Of a stretch of DNA of 35,696 nucleotides, positions 17,271 to 25,496 are shown piece by piece; within the stretch, counting starts at the first letter, position 1, and each line of letters starts with the position of its first letter. Source of the stretch: Enterobacterales bacterium (GTDB lineage: Bacteria > Pseudomonadota > Gammaproteobacteria > Enterobacterales > Enterobacteriaceae); assembly GCA_015654745.1 (NCBI GenBank), contig JAATGH010000066.1, forward strand, positions 1-35,696, in the 5' to 3' direction. The position numbers were made by a program, and so were the translations under genes. The notes under the pieces were generated by a model. It was not told the DNA's origin. It searched no databases and saw only the letters and a program-made list of their open reading frames with translations.

Positions 17271-18428
17271 CTAAGCCGTCAACGGCCGACCCGGCGCACG
17301 GTAAAAGGTTAACCAGCCGACCAGCAAACCCGCGACGGCCATCAAGGCCGCGGCCAGCGGGATGGCCACCAAGCCCATGCCTGCGTTGATCACCATGCCG
17401 CCGGCCCAGGCCCCGAGCGCATTGCCAATATTAAAGGCGGATATATTCAGCGTGGACACCAGATTAGGGGCGTCGTTACCATGGCTAACCACGTTTATTT
17501 GCAACGCCGGAACGGTACTGAACGTGGCCAGCGCCCAGAAGAACAAGGTGATTTCCGCCGGCAGCAGCCTATGGCTGGTCCAGTAAAATAGCACCGAAAA
17601 TAGCGCTATCATGGCGAAACTCAACATCAGGCTGGCGGAAACGCGCCAGTCCGCCAGACGCCCGCCAATCAAATTACCCAGCGTCAAGCCCGCGCCGATT
17701 AAAAACAGTGTCCAGCTGACGCCGCGGTTGCCGACGCCGGTGACCTGCAGCAGTAATGGCGCAATATAGCTAAACAGGGTAAACATCGCGGCGGCGAAAC
17801 AGATCGTCATCAACAGCGACAGCACCAAGCGGCCGTTACGCAACGCGGCAAACTCCCGGGTCAGATCGGCGGGAGCCGCGTCGTGCTGGGGCGGCAGGCT
17901 CGCCAGCAGCGCAACCAAGCCCACCACGCCCAGGACCGAGACGCCCCAGAACGTGGCCCGCCAGCCGTACAGCTGTCCCAGCCAGGTTCCCAAAGGGACG
18001 CCCAGTACATTGGCCAGCGTCAGGCCGGTAAACATCAACGCCACCGCCGAAGCCCGCCGATGGGGCGGTACCAGACCGGCGGCCACCACGGCGCCGATAC
18101 CGAAAAACGCGCCGTGACTTAGCGCCGTCACCACCCGCGCCAACATCAGCAGGCGATAGCCATATGCCAAGGCGCACATAACGTTGCCGATAATGAAAAT
18201 GGCCATCAGCAGCGCCAGACAGGTTTTGCGCGGCATACGGGCGGTCAACACCGCCATAATGGGCGCCCCCACCGCCACGCCGATGGCGTAACCGCTGATT
18301 AACCAGCCGGCATCCGGCAGCGATACCGACAGGCTGGCCGCTACCTGAGGTAACAAACCCATAATGACAAATTCGGTGGTGCCGATGGCAAACGCGCTCA
18401 GCGCCAGGGCTAAAAGGGCGATAGGCAT
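17271..18428 (-). CDS. MFS exporter, AraJ/YdhP-like (DHA1 family)
   Basis: A 385-residue inner-membrane transporter of the drug:H+ antiporter-1 family with 12 predicted helices. The start FAIGTTEFVIMGLLPQVA and GYAIGVAVGAPI are hallmarks of the AraJ/YdhP/YdeA branch; SHGAFFGIGAVVAA is the family motif in helix 5 and NIGNALGAWAGG is the C-terminal motif. The substrate may be a drug, sugar or purine and is unknown. GGGAG lies seven bases before the ATG. It is convergent with lysR with 11 bases between stops; E. coli has ygeA at this position. Confidence 0.87.
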   Translation of the reverse strand: MPIALLALALSAFAIGTTEFVIMGLLPQVAASLSVSLPDAGWLISGYAIGVAVGAPIMAVLTARMPRKTCLALLMAIFIIGNVMCALAYGYRLLMLARVVTALSHGAFFGIGAVVAAGLVPPHRRASAVALMFTGLTLANVLGVPLGTWLGQLYGWRATFWGVSVLGVVGLVALLASLPPQHDAAPADLTREFAALRNGRLVLSLLMTICFAAAMFTLFSYIAPLLLQVTGVGNRGVSWTLFLIGAGLTLGNLIGGRLADWRVSASLMLSFAMIALFSVLFYWTSHRLLPAEITLFFWALATFSTVPALQINVVSHGNDAPNLVSTLNISAFNIGNALGAWAGGMVINAGMGLVAIPLAAALMAVAGLLVGWLTFYRAPGRPLTA

Positions 18429-18576
18429 AAAAAAACTCCCATGGATGATCCTGCCCGGGGGCCGGGATGATTGGCGTTAACCAGGAAAACGAGTGATGGG
18501 TAGGATGAGGGCTATCTATTGTTATAGTTCGGTTAAAATACCATACCGGATTGATACCGCCAACGACGTTGCGTGC

Positions 18577-19320
18577 TTAATCGCGCGATACCCGGATGAA
18601 ATCGCCGCTGGCCCGGACGTTCATACCGAATCCGCAATCACCTGCAACCGTATCCAGATGCACCCGCTCAGGGGTAAACGCCAGCTCCACACGGCACGAT
18701 GCCTCCGCGTCCCGATCGTCCTGCCGGTAGACCGCCCGGCCGGCCACAATCGTCTCCACGGCGGAAAAATCCCCCCTATTCGGGCCATAATACATACCCA
18801 TGGCCGGCATATAATAGCCGCTAAACGCAATCCGCCAACGTTCCCCTTCCGGCTGCACCGATACCGAACTCCATACCCCCAAACCGGCATAGCGCCAGTA
18901 CTCCCCTCTGGGACTCGCGGCCAACGCCGGCTGCAGGCCGGCGAGCGCAGGTTGCAACAGCGCCAGGTTGGCCACGCTTTCATTGTCTTCCGGCACCAGG
19001 GCAATCCAGGCCCGGGCCTTTAGCGGCTCCCCGACGCGCAGCAACGCCAGCGCAATATTATTATAAGCCATGGCAATGGAGGCCCGCGGGAGACGGCAAA
19101 ACTCGCTCCAGGCAGCCTGGGCGGTATAGTCGTCCACGGCGCGGCTCCAATTCTGTTGCCGATACGCCGCATCACCGGCCTGCGCGTAATGGCTGATTTT
19201 TTCACAATCGGTGGTAATCTGCCGGTCTTGCGCGGTGATATCGGCAGTATCGCCGGCAGCGTGACAAAAGACGCTATAGGTCGCCGCGGCGACAACGAAG
19301 ACTGTCAGTTTCCGATTCAT
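18577..19320 (-). CDS. Secreted hypothetical protein with TPR-like helices
   Basis: I do not recognise this family. From ATG at 19320 the protein has 247 residues. It starts with a Sec signal peptide (positively charged MNRK, hydrophobic core, probable cleavage near CHA-AG), so it is likely periplasmic. Residues about 45-105 form helical TPR-like repeats (AGDAAYRQQNWSRAVDDY, then NNIALALLRVGEPLKA). The C-terminal half is beta-rich, with aromatic strands such as GLGVWSSVSV and FSGYYMPAMG, and has several cysteines. A start at 19356 would add 12 residues before the signal and has no ribosome site. It is divergent from the P450. Confidence 0.7.
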   Translation of the reverse strand: MNRKLTVFVVAAATYSVFCHAAGDTADITAQDRQITTDCEKISHYAQAGDAAYRQQNWSRAVDDYTAQAAWSEFCRLPRASIAMAYNNIALALLRVGEPLKARAWIALVPEDNESVANLALLQPALAGLQPALAASPRGEYWRYAGLGVWSSVSVQPEGERWRIAFSGYYMPAMGMYYGPNRGDFSAVETIVAGRAVYRQDDRDAEASCRVELAFTPERVHLDTVAGDCGFGMNVRASGDFIRVSRD

Positions 19321-19360
19321 CCAAGGTCCACAGGCTAAGGGGGGTACAGAATTCATTAAA

Positions 19361-19379
19361 GAAAATGATAATGAAGCGC
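19361..19379. promoter_or_regulatory. Weak Fur-box-like motif
   Basis: GAAAATGATAATGAAGCGC agrees with the 19-bp Fur consensus at 13 of 19 positions, with one perfect and one near-perfect GATAAT hexamer. It lies 41 bases upstream of the secreted TPR-like gene. The match is degenerate and may be chance in AT-rich DNA. Confidence 0.2.
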
Positions 19380-19697
19380 CGCAAGCAATAAGTAAAGGTA
19401 CTATGATGCGGGCTCAGGGCATTTATCCGCGGGCCGGATGCTCCGGGCCATTGCTAAAGAAGGCAACGGCAATAATGCCGGTTAATGACTTCGCGATGGC
19501 TCGCTATGGTTAGGTTAATGAATATTCGCCACTAAAATTAAGCAGTATTATTAAATTACTTTTTTTCAGGTCACGCGATATATTAATTTTATATTCATCC
19601 TTTAATCCTGGATGAATATATGTATTAACGTCAATACTTGTCCATGCTCTCCCTAATATTAACGCCAGGTATATATTTCCCTTACTGGAGCGCAACT
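19380..19697. other. Intergenic region between the TPR-like gene and the P450
   Basis: This stretch of about 318 bases is non-coding as far as I can see. Its left half has ordinary composition, and its right half (19510-19690) is strongly AT-rich. It contains an 11-bp inverted repeat at 19590-19620 that may be an operator for the P450 gene. No sigma-70 promoter pair could be assigned with confidence. Confidence 0.5.
19590..19620. promoter_or_regulatory. 11-bp perfect inverted repeat upstream of the P450
   Basis: Arms TATATTCATCC (19590-19600) and GGATGAATATA (19610-19620) are perfectly complementary with a nine-base spacer. There is no T run, so a terminator is unlikely. A two-turn dyad 78 bases before the start fits a dimeric regulator site. 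Confidence 0.4.
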
Positions 19698-21284
19698 ATG
19701 CAAAGAAGACAATTTTTAAAAGGCGCGGCCGTGCTGGGTGTGACAACGGGCAGCTCGGCAACCCGCGTATTCGCGGCGGGCACTGCGGCGGCCCAATGCC
19801 AGGCGGACGTACCGACGCCCATTGCCGCCGCGGTGGCGCGTTTTCGTCAGACCATTCCCGCTAATTTCGATGCTACCTATGTTGAAAATGCGGTAATCCC
19901 TTTTTTTCTTGCCAGCCTTTATGAGGGCGAAAGACCGTTACTGCCTATTATTGATGCGGCATTGAGTAAGGAAAATGCGCTGCCCCATGATTTATGGGGA
20001 CTCATATATAAAGACTGGCGCCCCACCCCGGAAGAGGGCAGTACGGTATTTCTCCAAGGCCTGGAAAACCGCGGCGAGGATAATTTGCGAAAGCGTATCT
20101 ATTTCAGCGCCGTCACGCCCGATCTCTACAAACCGATGTATCAGGGCAAGGTGGTGGCGTTTTTTGATCGTTTATTAGACAAAAAATATGCCAACCAGCC
20201 CTTTATGCGCCATTATCTCGATGACTATTTTGATATTTACTGGGACCTGCACCTGGGGGTCAGCGGCAAGGCCATCCCGGCGCAGGTCAGAGAAATCGGC
20301 GAAGCCTTTAATACCGTGCTGGCGTATCGCAATCCGCTGGACCCGATTGTCTATGAAAATTATATGAAGGTCCGGCAGCATCTCGATTTTCTAAAAAAAT
20401 GGATCGACGACCGGGTAGCCGATATCAAAAACGGCCGCACGCCCCATCCGGAAAAAACCATGGTTTGGTACTGGCTGAAAAATGCCGGTGATGGCAAGCA
20501 TTTCGGGATCAAAGATATTGTATTTGAATGTTTCCATAATTTTGTCGCCTTTAGTCAATGGGGCAACTCCATTTACGGCATTATGTCGCGGCTGAGCGAA
20601 CAGGGAGGCGATGCCAAAGTGCGGGAAGCGTTCAAGACCACCATGAGCGGCGATTACGATAACGCCGGCGACGCCGTTTATACTCCCCTGGAACTCTTGG
20701 TTATGGAGCTGTTTCGCACCATTTCCCCCAATGGCGGCAGTATTTCCTCGGTAGTGGACGCCCGGGTATCGGCCTATGGCGAGTCCCCGCATGCGCGCTT
20801 CGGACTGCCGTTTGAACGCCATAGTTTTATCGTCACGCCACATGTCGACACCAGCAATAACCCGGTCCTGTGGCGCGAACCGGAACGATTTGATCCCGAT
20901 CGCTACCGCGATGTTCCCACCAGCGCCGACATTACCGAAGAAAAGATCCAGGATCTCGGGTTGGCCCGCTGTCCCTTCGCGATTACCAAACTGGATGTCA
21001 ACGATGGCCGTAACGTCAGCATCACCAACAGCGGTTTCGGTACCGTATTCGCCACGGTGGAAGGAAAACCCAAGCCGGTATGCGACTATGCGGGCTTTGC
21101 CCCCTTTGGCTTTAGCTACCGCCGTTGTCCCGGCGAGCAGCTTACCATCCAGGTCTTCGAGGATTTCCTGCGTAAGGTCTGGCGCGACAAGATTACGTTC
21201 CGCAAACTCGATCTGGCAAAGGTCGGACGTGTCCCCATCGGGCCGGTAGCGGTCATTGACGATAATATCGGCTTTAGCCGTTAA
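19698..21284 (+). CDS. Cytochrome P450 with a twin-arginine (Tat) signal
   Basis: A heme-thiolate protein of 528 residues from ATG at 19698, which has GGAG seven bases upstream. An in-frame start at 19638 would bury the signal and has no ribosome site. The N-terminus MQRRQFLKGAAVLGV, ending near RVFA-AG, is a Tat-type leader, so the folded, heme-loaded protein is probably exported to the periplasm. P450 landmarks appear in order: ExxR (E337-R340, K helix), PERF (395-398) and the heme loop FGFSYRRCPGEQ with ligand C477. The expected I-helix region (near NFVAFSQWGNSIY) lacks the acid-alcohol pair needed for O2 activation. No ferredoxin or reductase gene is nearby. Peroxide- or hydroperoxide-using chemistry is possible; the substrate is unknown. 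Confidence 0.85.
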   Translation: MQRRQFLKGAAVLGVTTGSSATRVFAAGTAAAQCQADVPTPIAAAVARFRQTIPANFDATYVENAVIPFFLASLYEGERPLLPIIDAALSKENALPHDLWGLIYKDWRPTPEEGSTVFLQGLENRGEDNLRKRIYFSAVTPDLYKPMYQGKVVAFFDRLLDKKYANQPFMRHYLDDYFDIYWDLHLGVSGKAIPAQVREIGEAFNTVLAYRNPLDPIVYENYMKVRQHLDFLKKWIDDRVADIKNGRTPHPEKTMVWYWLKNAGDGKHFGIKDIVFECFHNFVAFSQWGNSIYGIMSRLSEQGGDAKVREAFKTTMSGDYDNAGDAVYTPLELLVMELFRTISPNGGSISSVVDARVSAYGESPHARFGLPFERHSFIVTPHVDTSNNPVLWREPERFDPDRYRDVPTSADITEEKIQDLGLARCPFAITKLDVNDGRNVSITNSGFGTVFATVEGKPKPVCDYAGFAPFGFSYRRCPGEQLTIQVFEDFLRKVWRDKITFRKLDLAKVGRVPIGPVAVIDDNIGFSR

Positions 21285-21296
21285 CCTCCCGTGAAT

Positions 21297-21337
21297 AGCC
21301 CATCCCGCCGTTGACGTTTGTCGCCGGCGGGCATGGC
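21297..21337. terminator. Bidirectional terminator-like hairpin
   Basis: CCCGCCG (21304-21310) pairs with CGGCGGG (21325-21331), and the stem extends outward with AGCC/GGCT arms and one bulge. It lies between the convergent P450 and oxidoreductase genes. It lacks a U tract, so efficiency is uncertain. Confidence 0.4.
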
Positions 21338-22369
21338 TCACTCGGATAGCAGGTCGGCGTAGGCAGGGGTCACCAGCATGATTTTACCGATATGCGTGCT
21401 CCCTTCCATCAGCGTGTGGGCATCACACGCCAGATGTAAGGGAAAGGTCCGATCGATCAACGGCCTGATCTTTCCGGCGGCCAGCAGCGGCCAGACCTGT
21501 TGCTCCAAATCCGCGGCGATGAGGGCTTTTTCCGCCACCGCGCGCGGCCGTAGGGTCGAGCCGGTATGGGTTAACCGTTTAGCCAGCATCATCATCAGAT
21601 TCAACTCCTTCGCCGGGCCGTTTTGGACGCCGATTTGTACAATCCTGCCGTCCACCGCCGCCGCCGCATAGTTACGGGCCACGTAGTCGCCGGCGATCAA
21701 ATCGACGATCACGTCCACACCATGCCCCTCGGTCAGGCGCCGGGTCTGCGCGACAAAATCCTCCGTATGGTAGTTAATCGCGCCATCGGCCCCCAGTTTC
21801 AGCACCGCCGCGCATTTGTCGGCGGATCCGACGGTGGCGAACACCGTGGCGCCAAACGCTTTCGCCAGCATAATGGTCACCGTACCGATGCCGGACGTTC
21901 CACCATGAACCAGCAGAATCTCCCCCGCCCGCAGTTTGCCACGCTGAAAGACGTTGGTCCAGACGGTAAAAAACGTCTCTGGCAGCGCCGCCGCCTGCAG
22001 TAAGGACAGCCCCCGCGGCACCGGCAATGCATTGGTTTCATGCACCACGCAGTACTCCGCATACCCGCCACCGGCAATCAGGGCGCAAACCGCATCGCCC
22101 ACGGCGTAGCGCCGCACGCCGGCGCCCAGCGCCACCACTTCCCCCGCAATTTCCAGGCCAGGCAGCTCCGAGGCACCGGCGGGAGGCGGATACACGCCCT
22201 TGCGCTGCAATACGTCGGGGCGGTTAACGCCGGCCGCGGCGATCTTGACCAGCAAATAGCCAGGATCCGGCCGGGGCACCGGTACGTCGACTCTAATCAG
22301 TTGTTCTGGACCGCCGGGCTGTTGGATGGCGATAGCCTGCATTGAGGCGGGAATAGCAGATGAATTCAT
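21338..22369 (-). CDS. NAD(P)H quinone oxidoreductase, zinc-independent MDR family
   Basis: A cytosolic medium-chain dehydrogenase/reductase of 343 residues, close to the PIG3/QOR group that reduces quinones or alpha,beta-unsaturated carbonyls with NADPH. Landmarks are the AAGVNRPDVLQRKGVYPPP substrate loop, LPGLEIAGEV, and the nucleotide-binding HGGTSGIGTVTIMLAKAFG. Catalytic and structural zinc-binding cysteines are absent, as expected. AGGA lies ten bases before ATG at 22369; a second ATG nine residues in has no ribosome site. It is convergent with the P450, and there is no evidence that it serves as its redox partner. Confidence 0.88.
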   Translation of the reverse strand: MNSSAIPASMQAIAIQQPGGPEQLIRVDVPVPRPDPGYLLVKIAAAGVNRPDVLQRKGVYPPPAGASELPGLEIAGEVVALGAGVRRYAVGDAVCALIAGGGYAEYCVVHETNALPVPRGLSLLQAAALPETFFTVWTNVFQRGKLRAGEILLVHGGTSGIGTVTIMLAKAFGATVFATVGSADKCAAVLKLGADGAINYHTEDFVAQTRRLTEGHGVDVIVDLIAGDYVARNYAAAAVDGRIVQIGVQNGPAKELNLMMMLAKRLTHTGSTLRPRAVAEKALIAADLEQQVWPLLAAGKIRPLIDRTFPLHLACDAHTLMEGSTHIGKIMLVTPAYADLLSE

Positions 22370-22675
22370 AGTGGTTGTCCTATCTGAAAGGGGAAAGCCA
22401 GACTAGCAAGCATAGCGGACCTGCCGCCGGCCGGTTTGCCATAATAGAGCTTATATCCCATAGATAATTGATTACGCGCTGCGGCGATGTTAGCCAAATA
22501 TAATGCAAATAAAATAATAAACAAAGAAAACTAATAGTATTCGTAGTTAATTGAACCGCCTCATTTTTTCTTAATAATAAAAATTATTTTTTTTGATCCT
22601 TACTTATCAGCCATCTACTCTCTACCGCCGTCTTTTTGCCGCACGCCCTACTTTTCAACGCTGATAATTTATTTA
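22370..22675. other. AT-rich intergenic region upstream of umuDC
   Basis: This region of about 306 bases is unusually AT-rich, with many A and T runs, and has no credible ORF. It separates the divergent oxidoreductase and umuDC genes. Apart from the SOS promoter elements at its right edge I see nothing assignable. Confidence 0.5.
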
Positions 22676-22695
22676 TACTGGACACATAAACAGTA
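22676..22695 (+). promoter_or_regulatory. LexA (SOS) box of umuDC
   Basis: TACTG-N10-CAGTA with an AT-rich spacer is an exact consensus SOS box. It overlaps the probable -10 hexamer TATACT (22674-22679) and ends 16 bases before the umuD start, as in E. coli umuDC. LexA binding there would block RNA polymerase. Confidence 0.92.
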
Positions 22696-22711
22696 CTAAT
22701 GAGTCATATAA

Positions 22712-23143
22712 ATGCGCATCCTGACCGCCATGTTTACACCGGGCGACACGCCGCCGGTCCTTTCCCTGCCGCTGTTCGCCGACCGGTGCCGCGCGGGTTT
22801 TCCCTCACCGGCCCAAGACTATGTTGAAAAGACGCTGGATCTGAATGAGTACTGTATCCGCCACCCCAGCGCCACCTATTTTGTGCGCGCCAGCGGAGAA
22901 TCCATGACCGAGGCGGGCATCGGCGATGGAGATTTATTGGTGGTCGACCGAGATGAAACGGTGGGCCATGGCGATATCGTCATTGCCGCCGTGGCGGGAG
23001 AATTTACCGTAAAACGCTTATGTCTCCGTCCTCGGCTGGCCCTTGAGCCAATGAACCCCGCCTTCCCGACCCTCTATCCCGATCCCGACGAATTAGAGAT
23101 ATTTGGGGTGGTACTTTACGCCGTGCATAATACCCGAGACTGA
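22712..23143 (+). CDS. umuD: UmuD, translesion polymerase V accessory subunit
   Basis: RecA filaments trigger self-cleavage of UmuD to UmuD', which joins UmuC to form DNA polymerase V. It has 143 residues (E. coli 139). The serine-lysine dyad of the LexA-like peptidase is S64 (ASGESM) and K101 (FTVKRL), 37 residues apart as in E. coli S60/K97. The cleavage bond aligns with A28-G29, Ala-Gly instead of the Cys-Gly of E. coli UmuD. It is controlled by the adjacent LexA box. Only a weak ribosome site is seen. Confidence 0.95.
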   Translation: MRILTAMFTPGDTPPVLSLPLFADRCRAGFPSPAQDYVEKTLDLNEYCIRHPSATYFVRASGESMTEAGIGDGDLLVVDRDETVGHGDIVIAAVAGEFTVKRLCLRPRLALEPMNPAFPTLYPDPDELEIFGVVLYAVHNTRD

Positions 23144-23145
23144 AT

Positions 23146-24414
23146 GTGTTCGCCCTGGCTGACGTAAACAGCTTTTATGCCTCGTGTGAAACGGTATTTC
23201 GCCCAGACCTGCGCGGGCAGCCGATTGTGGTGCTCAGCAATAATGACGGCTGTGTTATTGCCCGTTCGGCCGAGGCGAAAAAACTCGGGATCAACATGGG
23301 GCAGCCCTACTTCCAACTGGGTGAACTGCGACGCCAGCGGCGGATCGTGGTATTTTCCTCAAATTACGCGCTCTACGCCGATATGTCGGCACGGGTCATG
23401 TCGACACTGGAATTCCTGGCGCCCCGCACCGAGGTCTACTCCATAGATGAAGCCTGGATGGACGTTACCGGTCTCGGCACGGCCATGGACTATGCGGATT
23501 TTGGCCGGCAGGTGCGGGAAAGGGTGCTGCGCGTGACCGGACTCAACGTGGGTGTCGGTATCGCCCGCACCAAAACCCTGGCAAAACTGTGTAATCACGC
23601 GGCTAAACGCTGGCCCGCTACCGGAGGTGTGGTCGCCCTGGACGATCGGACCCGGTTGCGCGCCTTGATGTCGCGGGTCCCGGTGGAGGATGTGTGGGGG
23701 GTTGGCCGGCGCATCGCCAAAAAGCTTAATTCCATGGGGATCCATACCACGCTGCAGTTGGCCGATGCGAATACGCAGTTTATCCGCAAGACCTTCAGCG
23801 TGGTGCTGGAGCGCACGGTGCGGGAATTACGCGGTGAACCCTGCATCAGCCTAGAGCAACAGCCGCCGGCGAAACAGCAGATTGTCTGTAGCCGCTCCTT
23901 TGGCACCCGGATCACGACGTTGGTCGAAATGCGTCAGGCGGTCTGCCGCCATGCCGAACGCGCGGCGGAAAAACTGCGCCAGGAAAAGCAATATTGCCGG
24001 CAGGTGGCGGTGTTTATCCGCTCTTCGCCCTACGGGGTAAACGAGTCCTATTATGGCAATGGCGCCAATGAAACGCTGGTCATCGCCACCCAGGATACCC
24101 GCGATATCGTCGCGGCCGCCATGGCCGCGCTGGACCGCATCTGGCGCGCCGGGCCGCGCTATGCCAAGGCCGGCGTGATGCTAAATGATTTTTCCGCCAC
24201 CAGGCAAGCCCAGCTGCAGCTGTTTGACCCATGCCCTCCCCGCCGATTCAGTGAGGAACTCATGAACGTGGTAGATCGGATTAACCACACCGGTGTGGGA
24301 CGGATCTGGTTTGCCGGACAAGGCATCGAACCCGCCTGGGCGATGAAAAGAGAGTTGTTATCGCCCGCTTATACCACGCGCTGGCGAGAATTACCCATCG
24401 CCAAAATCAACTGA
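23146..24414 (+). CDS. umuC: UmuC, catalytic subunit of DNA polymerase V
   Basis: A Y-family DNA polymerase for translesion synthesis, 422 residues, identical in length to E. coli UmuC. Palm-domain metal ligands are D6 (ADVNSFYASCE) and D101-E102 (YSIDEAW). The C-terminal QLQLFD is the beta-clamp-binding motif. It starts with GTG two bases after the umuD stop; the ATG at 23144 is out of frame. Translation therefore probably depends on coupling to umuD. It is SOS-regulated with umuD. Confidence 0.96.
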   Translation: MFALADVNSFYASCETVFRPDLRGQPIVVLSNNDGCVIARSAEAKKLGINMGQPYFQLGELRRQRRIVVFSSNYALYADMSARVMSTLEFLAPRTEVYSIDEAWMDVTGLGTAMDYADFGRQVRERVLRVTGLNVGVGIARTKTLAKLCNHAAKRWPATGGVVALDDRTRLRALMSRVPVEDVWGVGRRIAKKLNSMGIHTTLQLADANTQFIRKTFSVVLERTVRELRGEPCISLEQQPPAKQQIVCSRSFGTRITTLVEMRQAVCRHAERAAEKLRQEKQYCRQVAVFIRSSPYGVNESYYGNGANETLVIATQDTRDIVAAAMAALDRIWRAGPRYAKAGVMLNDFSATRQAQLQLFDPCPPRRFSEELMNVVDRINHTGVGRIWFAGQGIEPAWAMKRELLSPAYTTRWRELPIAKIN

Positions 24415-24544
24415 CGACTGCCGTTAATCTATTGCCAGCCGCGATATTTGCCGGTACAAATGACACCTCTGGCAAGCGCAAGGCTGGGCAACGACCGTAT
24501 AACACACTCCGCTGATAAAAAAAGACCATAAGGATACACCTTTC

Positions 24545-25474
24545 ATGTTAGCCAAAATTACCCGCCTGTTTCCCCTGTGGGCCGTATTGTTATCCATCGC
24601 CGCTTATTTTTCTCCCGGCAGCTTTACCCCGGTCGGACCTTATGTCAGCACGCTGCTGATGTTGATCATGTTTGCCATGGGAGTCACGCTAAGGCTAGGC
24701 GACTTCAAACGGGTACTGTCGCGCCCGGCGCCGGTCATTGCGGCCACCTTCCTGCATTATCTGGTGATGCCGCTGGCCGCCTGGGTGCTGGCTAAACTGT
24801 TTCATATGTCGCCGGATCTCTCGGCGGGGATGATTCTGGTCGGCAGCGTCGCCAGCGGCACCGCCTCCAATGTCATGATCTATCTGGCTAAAGGCGACGT
24901 CGCCCTCTCGGTGACCATATCCGCCGTATCAACGCTGGTCGGGGTTTTCGCGACACCGCTGTTAACCCGGCTCTACGTTGATGCGCATATCAAAGTAGAC
25001 GTGGCGGGCATGCTGCTAAGCATCCTGCAGATTGTGGTCATCCCGATTTTCGCCGGTCTGGTACTCCATCATCTGTTTACCCGCGCGGTTAAACGAGTGG
25101 AACCTTTTTTACCAGCCTTCTCGATGATCTGCATCCTGACGATTATCAGCGCGGTGGTTGCGGGCAGCCAGGGCTTTATCGGTTCCGTGGGGCTGGTGAC
25201 GATCGTCGCCGTGATCCTGCATAACGGTATTGGTCTGTTAAGCGGCTATTGGGGCGGCAAGCTGTTCGGTTTTGATGAAACCACCTGCCGTACCCTGGCT
25301 ATGGAAGTCGGCATGCAAAATTCCGGACTGGCGGCCACGCTGGGCAAGATCTATTTCTCCCCCCTGGCCGCCCTGCCCGGCGCGTTATTTTCGGTATGGC
25401 ACAATCTCTCAGGCTCGCTGCTGGCGGGTTACTGGTCAGGACGCCGCATCCCGCCGACCCAAATACCAGAGTAA
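24545..25474 (+). CDS. Bile acid:sodium symporter family transporter, PanS-like
   Basis: A 309-residue inner-membrane carrier with about ten hydrophobic segments. It belongs to the BASS superfamily. Family motifs are [13 protein letters not shown] in the first inverted repeat and [13 protein letters not shown] in the second, each forming the crossed-helix sodium site. The closest characterised enterobacterial member I recall is PanS, which imports ketopantoate; pyruvate and other anions are possible for relatives. AAGGA (24530-24534) is the ribosome site. It is probably its own unit after umuDC and is convergent with the oxidoreductase at 25497. Confidence 0.85.
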   Translation: MLAKITRLFPLWAVLLSIAAYFSPGSFTPVGPYVSTLLMLIMFAMGVTLRLGDFKRVLSRPAPVIAATFLHYLVMPLAAWVLAKLFHMSPDLSAGMILVGSVASGTASNVMIYLAKGDVALSVTISAVSTLVGVFATPLLTRLYVDAHIKVDVAGMLLSILQIVVIPIFAGLVLHHLFTRAVKRVEPFLPAFSMICILTIISAVVAGSQGFIGSVGLVTIVAVILHNGIGLLSGYWGGKLFGFDETTCRTLAMEVGMQNSGLAATLGKIYFSPLAALPGALFSVWHNLSGSLLAGYWSGRRIPPTQIPE

Positions 25475-25496
25475 CCCCCCGGGGCTCGCCAACGCG

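Noticed and set aside
18493-19023. Plus-strand frame opposite the TPR-like gene
   Set aside because: No domain signature. The minus-strand frame has a proper signal peptide and a longer consistent reading.
20391-21341. 316-codon open frame on the minus strand opposite the P450
   Set aside because: It lacks recognisable motifs, and the plus-strand P450 has clear domain signatures. It is a shadow frame.
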